Shown: positions 13,941-21,714, counted from the stretch's first letter. The stretch is DNA of 33,797 nucleotides from Amaricoccus sp. (GCF_017993425.1 NZ_JAGOMQ010000040.1:1-33797), one strand, 5' to 3'. The notes: generated by a model from the sequence alone, not told the origin. Translations and numbers: made by a program.

Positions 13941-14735
13941 ATGATCCGGGTCGAGGATCTCAACATGCATTTCGGCGGCATCCGTGCCGTCGACGGCGCC
14001 TCGATCGAGATCGGCAAGGGCTCGATCACCGGGCTGATCGGGCCGAACGGCGCGGGGAAGTCGACGCTCTTCAACGTGATCGCCGGGCTCTACAAGCCGA
14101 GCTCCGGCCGGGTCTTCCTCGATGGCGACGACATCACCGGGCTGAGCCCGCACGAGCTCTTCCACAAGGGGCTGCTCCGGACCTTCCAGATCGCCCACGA
14201 ATTCTCGACGCTGACCGTGCGCGAGAACCTGATGATGGTGCCGGCGGAGCAGCCGGGCGAGGTGCTGTGGGACGCCTGGTTCCGCGGGGCGAAGGTGCGG
14301 GCCCGCGAGGCGGAGGTGCGCGCCCGGGCCGACGACGTGATCGCCTTCCTCGAGATCGGCCACGTCGCCGACGAGTATGCCGGCAACCTCTCGGGCGGGC
14401 AGAAGAAGCTGCTCGAGCTCGGGCGGACGATGATGGTGGACGCCAAGATCGTCTTCCTCGACGAGGTGGGCGCGGGCGTGAACCGGACGCTCCTCAACAC
14501 GATCGGCGACGCGATCCTGCGGCTGAACCGTGAGCGCGGCTACACCTTCTGCATGGTCGAGCACGACATGGACTTCATCGGGCGGCTCTGCGACCCGGTG
14601 ATCGTCATGGCCGAGGGCAAGGTGCTGACCATCGGCGCGCCCGCCGAGGTGATGCGGAACGAGGCGGTGATCGAGGCCTATCTCGGCCGCGGCCTGAAGA
14701 ACAAGGCCGGGGTGTCGAGCGCCGCGCCGCCCTAG
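13941..14735 (+). CDS. livG: ABC transporter ATP-binding protein, LivG type
   Basis: A 264-aa cytoplasmic ATPase of a branched-chain amino acid-type importer. Walker A is GPNGAGKST (about 34-42). The signature is NLSGGQKKLLELGR, Walker B IVFLDEVGAGV, and the H-loop His is in CMVEHDMDFI. The C-terminal GAPAEVMRNEAVIEAYLG is typical of LivG. Walker B is followed by VGAGV rather than the usual PxAGV, but the catalytic Glu is present. The long segment between Walker A and signature (HEFSTLTVRENLMMVPAEQP) is also LivG-like. The partner ATPase LivF is 3.2 kb away, beyond inserted genes. Confidence 0.92.
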   Translation: MIRVEDLNMHFGGIRAVDGASIEIGKGSITGLIGPNGAGKSTLFNVIAGLYKPSSGRVFLDGDDITGLSPHELFHKGLLRTFQIAHEFSTLTVRENLMMVPAEQPGEVLWDAWFRGAKVRAREAEVRARADDVIAFLEIGHVADEYAGNLSGGQKKLLELGRTMMVDAKIVFLDEVGAGVNRTLLNTIGDAILRLNRERGYTFCMVEHDMDFIGRLCDPVIVMAEGKVLTIGAPAEVMRNEAVIEAYLGRGLKNKAGVSSAAPP

Positions 14736-14760
14736 GGGCGGCGGGCGCGATCGCGTGGTG

Positions 14761-14794
14761 TTCACGCGTGAAAATTATCCAAGTCATTGATTTC
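14761..14794 (+). promoter_or_regulatory. Composite palindromic motif downstream of livG (site 3)
   Basis: TTCACGCGTGAA, six bases, CCAAGT, CAT, TGATTTC, beginning 25 bp past the livG stop. It is the same in orientation and spacing as 2528-2561 (minus strand). The distance from its first base to the first base of the following MITE is 67 nt at both loci. Confidence 0.5.
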
Positions 14795-14818
14795 ATTGAA
14801 CCCGGATTCGCGCGACAA

Positions 14819-14827
14819 CGGCGTCAC
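14819..14827. repeat. Target-site duplication, left copy (MITE C)
   Basis: CGGCGTCAC abuts the left terminal repeat of copy C and is identical to 15139-15147. Confidence 0.8.
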
Positions 14828-15138
14828 CACACTGCACGACGGTGAAGCCGGAGCCCGGCCAGAACCAGGTCGCGACGCCGACGCCAGACGGATTTGACCC
14901 GTGGCAAATCCGTCCGCGATCGCCCCTGCGGGGGGCGAGCGCGATTCCGCGCTCGCCGGGGCGCTCACGGACGGATTGCGCGCTCCCGGAGAAATCTGCG
15001 CCCCTGACGGCCTCCCCGCGCAACCGCGCTCCAGCCGTCGGCGCGGCGAAAGCCATGCTTTCGCTTGTCGCGCCGGGCCTCGCGGGCAAGCCCGCTTCGG
15101 TCGCTCGGGGCCCCGTGGATCCGGCGTCGTGCAGTGTG
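14828..15138 (+). mobile_element. MITE-like hairpin element, copy C (intact)
   Basis: A 311-bp element with perfect 13-bp terminal inverted repeats, CACACTGCACGAC (14828-14840) and GTCGTGCAGTGTG (15126-15138), flanked by an exact 9-bp direct repeat. Inside, several hairpins follow one another: GGATTTG/CAAATCC, a long nested stem from TCCGTCCGCGA to its partner near 14969 with the inner stem GGCGAGCGCG/CGCGCTCGCC, the stem GCGAAAGC/GCTTTCGC, and GCGGGC/GCCCGC. There is no credible ORF. It has the anatomy of a miniature inverted-repeat transposable element. Its terminal repeats match the end of the IS4-like element at 2149-2161. Confidence 0.85.
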
Positions 15139-15147
15139 CGGCGTCAC
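15139..15147. repeat. Target-site duplication, right copy (MITE C)
   Basis: CGGCGTCAC abuts the right terminal repeat of copy C and is identical to 14819-14827. The remaining spacer to the gntP stop at 15299 shows nothing else I can name. Confidence 0.8.
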
Positions 15148-15298
15148 ACACGACAACGGCGGCAAGGGTCCACGGGCGGCGCCGTTTCGCCATGAGCGCG
15201 CGCGACCGGGCGCCGCAAGGCGAGACGCCGCCGCTGGTCCTCCTCCGCGAGCCCCGCCCGCCGCCCCCGTCGCGAGGCGGATGCGGGCGGGACCGGCT

Positions 15299-16672
15299 TC
15301 AGAACGAGCCGAAGATCGAGCCCACGGTGACGAGGAAGATCAGCGCGACCACCGGGGCGCCGATGCCGGCGACGGCGAGGTCCCTGTAGCTGTCGCGATG
15401 CGTCAGGCCGCAGATGGCGAGCAGGCTGATCACCGCCCCGTTGTGCGGCAGGGTGTCGAGGCTGCCGGCCGCGACGGCGGTGACGCGGTGCAGGAGGTCG
15501 GGCGACACGCCCGTCGCCTCGGCCATCGCGAGATACTGCGCGCCGAGCGTCGTCAGCGCGATCGACATGCCGCCCGAGGCGGAGCCGGTCATCGCCGAGA
15601 GCAGCGTCACCGCAAGGGCGAGCGAGATCAGCACGTTGTCGCCGCCGACATGCACGATGCTCTCGCTGATCGCCGCGAAGGCGGCGAGCGTCGCGATCAC
15701 CGAGCCGAAGCCGACGAGGCAGGCGGTGTTGAAGATCGGCATCAGCGAGGCCTCGGCCCCGTCGTCCATCAGCTTCACGAGGCCGGGGAGCCGTCCCCAG
15801 TTCAGCGCGATCAGCGCGACGATCGCCAGGAACAGCGCGGCGATGATCGACCAGATGCCGCGCACCTCCTCGATGTCGGTCTCGCCGAAGAGCGGCAGGG
15901 CGAGATAGCTCGTGTCCATCCGCGGGATGATCACGAAGGTGAAGAGGAGGTTGAGCACGATCACCAGGAGGAGCGGCAGCGCGGCGACGAAGGTCGACGG
16001 CAGGCCGGCGTCGCTCTCCGCGACGTGCGGCGGCTCGTAGGGGCCGTAGCCCGGACCGAGCGCGCGGGCGCGGTAGTAGAGCCACTGGCGGCCGACCATG
16101 TACATCACCGCCGCGGTCAGGATGCCGAGGCCGGGCGCAGCGAAGGGCGTGGTGCCGAAGAACGGCATCGGGATGGCGTTCTGGATCGACGGCGTGCCGG
16201 GCAGGGCCGACATGGTGAAGGTGAAGGCCCCGAGCGCGATCGCGGCCGGGATCAGCGACTTGTTGATCTGGGCGCGGTGGAAGAGCGCCGCGGCGATCGG
16301 ATAGACCGCGAAGGCGACGACGAAGAGCGACACGCCGCCATAGGTCATCGCCGCGCAGGCGATCACCACCGCCGGGATGGCGCGGCCGGTGCCGAGGAGG
16401 CGCACCAGCCCCTCGGCGAGCGCGCGCGCCGAGCCGCTCGCGTCCATCAGCTTGCCGAACACCGCCCCGAGCAGGAAGAGCGGGAAGAACGAGACGATGA
16501 AGCCGCCGGTCTCGGTCATGAAGACCTGGGTGTAGCTCGCGAGGATGCGCCCCTGGCCGGAGAGCAGCACCGCGAGCAGCGACAGGAGCGGCGTCAGCAA
16601 GAGCAGGCTGACGCCGCGATAGGCGAGGTACATGAGCGCGACGAGCGCGGCGACGATGACGAGCACGCCCAT
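15299..16672 (-). CDS. GntP-family permease
   Basis: A 457-aa inner-membrane transporter with about 11-12 hydrophobic segments, beginning MGVLVIVAALVALMYLAYRG. The GntP-type features are FFPLFLLGAVFGKLMDASGS, YGGVSLFVVAFAVYPIAAAL, TFTMSALPGTPSIQNAIPMP and the C-terminal TALTTLG/GSLDTLPHNGAVI-like region. The family takes up gluconate or hydroxy acids. The pairing with a patatin-like gene is reminiscent of 3-hydroxybutyrate loci in related bacteria, so a hydroxybutyrate-type substrate is a reasonable guess only. Its ATG overlaps the upstream patatin stop (TGATG), showing translational coupling. Confidence 0.87.
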   Translation of the reverse strand: MGVLVIVAALVALMYLAYRGVSLLLLTPLLSLLAVLLSGQGRILASYTQVFMTETGGFIVSFFPLFLLGAVFGKLMDASGSARALAEGLVRLLGTGRAIPAVVIACAAMTYGGVSLFVVAFAVYPIAAALFHRAQINKSLIPAAIALGAFTFTMSALPGTPSIQNAIPMPFFGTTPFAAPGLGILTAAVMYMVGRQWLYYRARALGPGYGPYEPPHVAESDAGLPSTFVAALPLLLVIVLNLLFTFVIIPRMDTSYLALPLFGETDIEEVRGIWSIIAALFLAIVALIALNWGRLPGLVKLMDDGAEASLMPIFNTACLVGFGSVIATLAAFAAISESIVHVGGDNVLISLALAVTLLSAMTGSASGGMSIALTTLGAQYLAMAEATGVSPDLLHRVTAVAAGSLDTLPHNGAVISLLAICGLTHRDSYRDLAVAGIGAPVVALIFLVTVGSIFGSF

Positions 16673-17751
16673 CAGGCTTCCTCCTCGGGGTCGGCGACGG
16701 GCGGGAGCGCCGGGCGCGGGGCGTCCTCGAAGATCTCCTCGAGGTCGAGCGTGGAGCGCAGGCCGATGTCGTCGAAATGCGCGGCGAGCCAGGCGTCGGC
16801 CCAGCCCCTGCCCCGCTCGAACAGCATCCGCAGGTAGTCCCATTCCGCATTCAGCTTCGAGGAGGCGGCGAGGTCCTCGACCTCCTCCTCGGTGTGGATG
16901 ATGTGCAGGAACGTGCGCCGGTGGCCGAGGTCGAGCCCCCCCTCGTCGGCGAGGCGCTGGGTGAGCGCGATGGCGCGCAGCTCCTTGATCAGGCTGGTGT
17001 TGAAGCTGATCTCGTTGACGCGGTTGATGATCTCGCGCGCCGAGCGCGGCAGCTTCGGCCGGTCGATCGGGTTGATCTGCACCACGACGATGTCCTGGCT
17101 CGCGCGGTTGTCGATCAGCGGATAGAGCGCGGGGTTGCCGGCGTAGCCGCCGTCCCAGTAGTGCTCGCCGCCGATCTCGACCGCGGGGAACATCTGCGGC
17201 AGGCAGGCCGAGGCGAGCACGCTGTCGACGGTGACGTCGCCCTGGCCGAAGATGCGCGGCCGGCCGGTGCGGACGTTCGTCGCGGTGACGAAGACCTGCA
17301 CCGCGCGTCGGCGGTTCACATTGTCGAAGTCGACGTGCTTCTCGAGCAGGTCGCGCAGCGGGTTCACGTTGGTCGGGTTGAGGTCGTAGGGCGAGAACAC
17401 CCGGCTGAGGCTCTCCATGAACAGGTAGCCGGGCGAGCGGTCGAGGCTGTAGCGGCCGCTCATGCGGTCCCAGAGGCTGCGCTGGATCGGCGAGAACCGC
17501 GCCGCGTCGCTGACCGCCTTCCAGAACCGCGCCAGCGCGGCGCGCGCCCCGGCCGGCCCGTCGCGCTCGTAGCCGTCGGCGAGGACGACCGCGTTCATCG
17601 CGCCGGCGCTGGTGCCGCTGATCGCGCTGATCTGCAGCCGCCCGTCCTCCAGCAGCCGGTCGAGCACGCCCCAGGTGAGCGCGCCGTGCGAGCCCCCGCC
17701 CTGGAGCGCGAGGTTGACGCGCTTGCGCGCCCCTTGCCGCTTCGTTTCCAT
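16672..17751 (-). CDS. Patatin-like phospholipase/esterase
   Basis: A 359-aa patatin-fold acyl hydrolase. The oxyanion-hole motif LALQGGGSHGALTWG is near residues 14-28. The nucleophile elbow GTSAG has Ser-48, and the catalytic Asp-200 is in YWDGG, so the Ser-Asp dyad is complete. The C-terminal third (RTFLHIIHTEEEVEDLAASS, then KLNAEWDYLRMLFERGR) fits bacterial patatins annotated with a DUF3734-type tail. The start at 17751 has GAGG 5 nt upstream; an in-frame extension to 17814 is Cys-rich and unlikely. No signal peptide. It forms an operon with the GntP permease. Possible roles are lipid or polyhydroxyalkanoate ester turnover. Confidence 0.87.
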   Translation of the reverse strand: METKRQGARKRVNLALQGGGSHGALTWGVLDRLLEDGRLQISAISGTSAGAMNAVVLADGYERDGPAGARAALARFWKAVSDAARFSPIQRSLWDRMSGRYSLDRSPGYLFMESLSRVFSPYDLNPTNVNPLRDLLEKHVDFDNVNRRRAVQVFVTATNVRTGRPRIFGQGDVTVDSVLASACLPQMFPAVEIGGEHYWDGGYAGNPALYPLIDNRASQDIVVVQINPIDRPKLPRSAREIINRVNEISFNTSLIKELRAIALTQRLADEGGLDLGHRRTFLHIIHTEEEVEDLAASSKLNAEWDYLRMLFERGRGWADAWLAAHFDDIGLRSTLDLEEIFEDAPRPALPPVADPEEEA

Positions 17752-17919
17752 GCCGTCCTCGCTCCGGGCGCAGCCCCCGGCGCAACGGTTATACGGCGCC
17801 GCACAACAACTCAAGCCGCGTGCCGCCGCGCTCGCGGCGACGTGCCGGCGGCGCGCCGCGGGCGTCAGCGCCCTTGCGCGGACGGGGATCGCTGGAATAG
17901 CAAAAGGAAACGAGGACGC

Positions 17920-17997
17920 ATGGACAAGCCCCGCCGCCCCGCTGCCCCCTGCCCGCAGACCGGCCGCCCCTGCCGGCAGGCCGCGGCGCCGCGATGA
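17920..17997 (+). CDS. Possible 25-aa upstream ORF coupled to livF
   Basis: ATG at 17920, preceded by AAAGGAAACGAGG, opens a 25-codon frame that is Pro/Arg-rich with the pattern CPQTGRPCRQ. Its TGA (17995-17997) overlaps the livF ATG (17994-17996). No homologue is recognised. It has a better ribosome-binding site than livF itself, so it may be a leader peptide that delivers ribosomes to livF. Confidence 0.35.
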   Translation: MDKPRRPAAPCPQTGRPCRQAAAPR

Positions 17998-18698
17998 GCT
18001 ACCTGACCGGCGAGAGCATGACCGGGGGATACGGCGGGGCCGACATCCTGCACGGCTGCACGATCGCGGTGGAGAAGGGCGAGATCGCGGTGATCGTCGG
18101 GCCGAACGGCGCCGGCAAGTCGACGGCGATGAAGGCGGTCTTCGGGATGCTCCGCCTGCGCGAGGGGCATGTGCGGCTCGACGGCGACGACATCACCGCG
18201 CTGACCCCGCAGGAGCGGGTGCGCCACGGCATGGGCTTCGTGCCGCAGACCTCGAACGTCTTCGTCAACCTGACGGTGCAGGAGAACCTCGAGATGGGGG
18301 CCTACATCCGCGACGACGACTTCACGGGGACGATGGAGACGATCTTCGACCTCTTCCCGATCCTGCGCCAGAAGCGCCGCCAGCCCGCGGGCGAGCTCTC
18401 CGGCGGCCAGCGCCAGCAGGTCGCGGTCGGCCGCGCGCTGATGACCCAGCCGAAGGTGCTGATGCTCGACGAGCCGACGGCGGGCGTCTCGCCGATCGTG
18501 ATGGACGAGCTCTTCGACAAGATCATCGAGATCGCGCGGAGCGGCATCTCGATCCTGATGGTCGAGCAGAACGCCCGCCAGGCGCTGGCCATCGCCGACA
18601 AGGGCTACGTGCTGGTGCAGGGCCGCAACCGCTTCACCGACACGGGCGCGGCGCTCCTCGCCGACCCCGAGGTGCGGCGCACCTTCCTCGGGGGCTGA
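17994..18698 (+). CDS. livF: ABC transporter ATP-binding protein, LivF type
   Basis: A 234-aa ATPase, second nucleotide-binding subunit of the Liv-type importer. Walker A GPNGAGKST (about 38-46), Q-loop VPQTSNVFVNLTVQENLEMG, signature LSGGQRQQVAVGRALM, Walker B VLMLDEPTAGVSP, and ILMVEQNARQALAIADKGYV at the H-loop position. The short length and the VEQN motif in place of VEHD are typical of LivF as opposed to LivG. It starts immediately after the possible leader ORF and is followed by livH after 3 bp. Confidence 0.92.
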   Translation: MSYLTGESMTGGYGGADILHGCTIAVEKGEIAVIVGPNGAGKSTAMKAVFGMLRLREGHVRLDGDDITALTPQERVRHGMGFVPQTSNVFVNLTVQENLEMGAYIRDDDFTGTMETIFDLFPILRQKRRQPAGELSGGQRQQVAVGRALMTQPKVLMLDEPTAGVSPIVMDELFDKIIEIARSGISILMVEQNARQALAIADKGYVLVQGRNRFTDTGAALLADPEVRRTFLGG

Positions 18699-18701
18699 GA
18701 C

Positions 18702-19715
18702 GTGGCCGATTTCCTCAACGCCCTCGTCGTGCTCTTGAACTTCGTGATCATCCCCGCGGCGGCCTACGGGGCGCAGCTGGCGCTCGGGGCGCTCGGGGTG
18801 ACGCTGATCTACGCCGTGCTGCGGTTCTCGAACTTCGCCCATGGCGACCTGATGGCCTTCGGGACGATGGCGACGATCCTCGTCACCTGGCAGTTCCAGG
18901 CGATGGGGCTGAGCCTCGGGGTGCTGCCGACGGCGCTGCTGGCGCTGCCGTTCGGCATCCTCGCCGCGGTGCTGCTGGCGCTGCTGACCGACCGCTGGGT
19001 CTACCGGTTCTACCGGCGGCAGCGCAGCGCCGGGGTGATCTTCGTCATCGCCTCGGTGGGCGTGATGTTCATCTACAACGCGCTGACCCGCTTCTTCATC
19101 GGCACCGAGGACCAGCGCTTCGAGGACGGCGAGCGCTTCGTGATCCGGGTCAACGACTTCAAGGAGATGACCGGCCTCGACCAGGGGCTGGCGCTGCGGA
19201 CGAGCCAGCTTCTCACCCTCGTCGTCATGGTGGTGGTGGTGAGCGCGGTCTTCTGGTTCCTGCAGCGCACCCGCACCGGCAAGGCGATGCGGGCCTATTC
19301 CGACAACGAGGACCTCGCGCTCCTCTCCGGCATCAACCCCGACCGGATCGTGGCGATCACCTGGGTGCTCGCCGCGGCGCTGGCGACGATCGCGGGCGTC
19401 CTCTACGGGCTCGACAAGTCCTTCCGGCCGTTCATCTACTTCCAGCTGCTGCTGCCGATCTTCGCGGCGGCGATCGTCGGCGGCATCGGCCAGCCCTTCG
19501 GCGCCATCGCGGGCGGCTTCATCATCGCCTTCTCCGAGGTGACGCTGACCTACGCCTACCGGCAGGTGCTCGGCTACGTGCTGCCCGAGGGGATGCAGCC
19601 GGAGGGGCTCGTGCAGATGCTCGGCACCGACTACAAGTTCGCCGTCTCCTTCATCATCCTCGTCGTGGTGCTGCTGGTGCGGCCGACCGGCATCTTCCGG
19701 GGGCGGGTGATATGA
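18702..19715 (+). CDS. livH: Branched-chain amino acid-type ABC permease, LivH type
   Basis: A 337-aa inner-membrane permease with about 8 hydrophobic segments. The landmark AYGAQLALGALGVTLIYAVL is followed by RFSNFAHGDLMAFGTMATIL, the LivH (N/A)xAHG signature. GKAMRAYSDNEDLALLSGIN is the cytoplasmic loop that contacts the ATPases. The start codon is GTG at 18702, 3 bp after the livF stop. Its TGA overlaps the livM ATG (ATGA at 19712-19715), so livF-livH-livM is one translationally coupled operon. Confidence 0.92.
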   Translation: MADFLNALVVLLNFVIIPAAAYGAQLALGALGVTLIYAVLRFSNFAHGDLMAFGTMATILVTWQFQAMGLSLGVLPTALLALPFGILAAVLLALLTDRWVYRFYRRQRSAGVIFVIASVGVMFIYNALTRFFIGTEDQRFEDGERFVIRVNDFKEMTGLDQGLALRTSQLLTLVVMVVVVSAVFWFLQRTRTGKAMRAYSDNEDLALLSGINPDRIVAITWVLAAALATIAGVLYGLDKSFRPFIYFQLLLPIFAAAIVGGIGQPFGAIAGGFIIAFSEVTLTYAYRQVLGYVLPEGMQPEGLVQMLGTDYKFAVSFIILVVVLLVRPTGIFRGRVI

Positions 19716-21022
19716 GCGGGCCGGGCCGCATCGCCGCCCTCTACGCCGTCATGGCGCTGCTCCTCCTTGCGGTGGGGGCGCTGCAGAGCTGGACGCTGGC
19801 GCTCGCCATCCTGAACCTGCAGCTGATCTCCGCGGTGATGGCGCTCGGGGTCAACATGCAGTGGGGCTATGCCGGGCTCTTCAACACCGGCATCATGGGC
19901 TTCGCGGCGCTCGGCGGGGTCGCCTCGGTGCTGGTCTCCATGCCGCCCACCCCGGGGGCGCTGGCGGCGGGGGGATGGAATCTCGTCCTCTCGGCCATCG
20001 CCATCTTCGGAGCCATCGGCGTGGCGCTCTTCGCCCGCGACCGGCTGCCGCGCAGCCTGCGCGGCCCCGTCGGGCTCGTCGTCATCGCCGTCGGCTACTT
20101 CGTGATGCGGCTGTTCCTCGATCCCGCGTCCGAGGCGATCGAGGCGGTCAATCCGGCGACCACCGGCTATCTCGGCGGCCTCGGCCTGCCGATCCTGGTC
20201 TCCTGGGCGGTGGGCGGCGTCTTCGCGGCCGGGGCCGCCTACCTCGTCGGCAAGATCACGCTCGGGCTGCGCTCCGACTACCTCGCCATCGCCACGCTCG
20301 GCATCTCCGAGATCATCCTGGCGATGCTGAAGAACGAGAACTGGCTGACCCGCGGCGTCAAGAACGTCACCGGCCTGCCCCGCCCCATCCCGGTCGAGCG
20401 CGAGCTGCAGACCACGCAATGGGTGATCGACCTCGCCGCCCGCTTCGGGGCCGACGTCACCACCACGGCGGCGATCGTCTCGCGGCTCGCCTATGCGCTC
20501 CTCTTCACCGCCGTCCTCGTGGCGATCTTCTGGCTCTCCGAGCGGGCGCTGCGCTCGCCCTGGGGGCGGATGATGCGGGCGATCCGCGACAACCGCGACG
20601 CGGCCGAGGCGATGGGCAAGGACGTCACCCGGCGGCACCTGCAGATCTTCGTGCTCGGCTCGGCGGTCTGCGGCATCGCCGGGGCGATGCTCGTCACCCT
20701 CGACGGCCAGTTCACGCCGTCCTCCTACAACCCGCTGCGCTACACCTTCCTCGTCTGGGTGATGGTGATCGTCGGCGGCTCGGGCAACAACTGGGGAGCG
20801 GTGCTCGGCGGCTTCCTGATCTGGTACATCTGGATCATGGCCGAGCCCGCGGGCGCGGCGCTGATGGCGCAGCTCACCGCCGGGATGGAGCCGGGATCCT
20901 GGCTGCGCGGCCATCTCGTCGACGCCGCGCCGCATCTGAGGCTCTTCCTGATGGGGCTGCTGCTCCTCCTCGTCATGCGCTTCGCGCCGCGCGGCCTGAT
21001 CCCCGAGGCGCGCGGCCGCTGA
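19712..21022 (+). CDS. livM: Branched-chain amino acid-type ABC permease, LivM type
   Basis: A 436-aa inner-membrane permease. GVNMQWGYAGLFNTGIMGFA near the N-terminus and RSDYLAIATLGISEIILAML are LivM landmarks. The loop RMMRAIRDNRDAAEAMGKDV, then TRRHLQIFVLGSAVCGIAGA, is the ATPase-coupling region. The protein is longer than many LivM proteins because of inserts between hydrophobic segments, e.g. around residues 90-150. It overlaps livH by 4 bp and ends 4 bp from the convergent cutA stop, so terminator space is minimal. Confidence 0.92.
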   Translation: MSGPGRIAALYAVMALLLLAVGALQSWTLALAILNLQLISAVMALGVNMQWGYAGLFNTGIMGFAALGGVASVLVSMPPTPGALAAGGWNLVLSAIAIFGAIGVALFARDRLPRSLRGPVGLVVIAVGYFVMRLFLDPASEAIEAVNPATTGYLGGLGLPILVSWAVGGVFAAGAAYLVGKITLGLRSDYLAIATLGISEIILAMLKNENWLTRGVKNVTGLPRPIPVERELQTTQWVIDLAARFGADVTTTAAIVSRLAYALLFTAVLVAIFWLSERALRSPWGRMMRAIRDNRDAAEAMGKDVTRRHLQIFVLGSAVCGIAGAMLVTLDGQFTPSSYNPLRYTFLVWVMVIVGGSGNNWGAVLGGFLIWYIWIMAEPAGAALMAQLTAGMEPGSWLRGHLVDAAPHLRLFLMGLLLLLVMRFAPRGLIPEARGR

Positions 21023-21026
21023 GCGC

Positions 21027-21371
21027 TCAGTCGCGCCCCGTCTCGTCGACGACCCAGGACGCATAGGCGGGGCTCGCCGCGACGACCGGCGTGGCGACGA
21101 TGGCGGGAACCTCGTAGGGGTGCAGCGCCCGCACGGTCGCCGCCAGCTCGTCGAAGCGCTCGGCCCGGGTGACCATGTCCAGCGTCACCTCCCCGACCGT
21201 CTCGATCGCCCCGCGCCAGCGATAGGTGCTCGCCACCGCCGGCCCGACATGGGCGCAGGCCGCCTGCCGCCGCAACACCACCGCCTCGCCGATCCGCTCC
21301 GCCGTGGCGGCGTCGGGACAGCGGACCGCGACCGTCACCAGCGCAGGCTCCCGCTCCGCCTTCCCGGCCAT
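21027..21371 (-). CDS. cutA: CutA1 family protein
   Basis: A 114-aa small trimeric protein with the CutA1 fold. VTVAVRCPDAATAERIGEAV, AACAHVGPAVASTYRWRGAI and the hallmark HPYEVPAIVATPV are all present. The family has been tied to divalent-metal tolerance and signalling by its PII-like fold, but its biochemical role is unsettled. The usual family form reads ACVN and YxWxG; here ACAH and YRWRG. It is convergent with livM. The long near-palindrome lies about 40 bp upstream of its start. Confidence 0.9.
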   Translation of the reverse strand: MAGKAEREPALVTVAVRCPDAATAERIGEAVVLRRQAACAHVGPAVASTYRWRGAIETVGEVTLDMVTRAERFDELAATVRALHPYEVPAIVATPVVAASPAYASWVVDETGRD

Positions 21372-21409
21372 GGTCCGCGCCCTCCCCCGCCCGGACGAGC
21401 CCGCCGGCA

Positions 21410-21578
21410 GGGCCTGTTCCCCGGAGCCGCCGTCGCGTTGATGCCGAAAAGGGTCGCGGGGGCCCGATTCGTCAAGGATTTACCGGCGCTGGCGCCGGCG
21501 CCGCAGGCGTCCTTGACGAATCGGGCCCCCGCGACCCCGGCATCAATCAACGCGGCGGCGGCTTCGGGGAACAGGCCC
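21410..21578. repeat. 169-bp near-palindromic element between cutA and rpoC
   Basis: Two 69-bp arms (21410-21478 and 21510-21578) are inverted repeats with about 59/69 identity without gaps. Most mismatches fall in one 10-bp patch. The inner 28 bp (the end of each arm, GGGTCGCGGG to GTCAAGGA) is perfect. The 31-bp loop contains further GGCGCC-rich palindromes. Each arm can be read as a short peptide-like frame, but no gene is evident. This shape suggests a dispersed palindromic repeat or MITE; no second copy is in the window. Confidence 0.75.
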
Positions 21579-21681
21579 GGGGGTTTGTTCCCTGGTGAGC
21601 CCGAGCCTCTTGCTGGAACGGACCTTCGATGACGCGCCCGTGCGGTCGGACGCCGCCCCTTGCGCGCGCCCTTCGCGCGCC

Positions 21682-21714
21682 GGCCCGAGGGGGGCTCGAT
21701 GCCCCCCTCGGGCC
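21682..21714 (-). terminator. Strong hairpin after rpoC
   Basis: Perfect 14-bp arms GGCCCGAGGGGGGC/GCCCCCCTCGGGCC enclose a 5-nt loop, 24 bp past the rpoC stop. It has no U-tract but is the natural end of the rpo transcript, with the larger palindrome further downstream. Confidence 0.6.

Noticed and set aside
14761-14772. TTCACGCGTGAA as a ParB parS site
   Set aside because: Chromosomal parS is TGTTTCACGTGAAACA, with CACGTG at its centre. Here the centre is CACGCGTG, two bases longer, and the sites occur at gene ends together with a further conserved block.
14901-15389. 162-aa plus-strand ORF across MITE C into the gntP 3' end
   Set aside because: It is a translation of hairpin repeats, similar frames arise in copies A and B, and it overlaps gntP antisense. 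No family resemblance.
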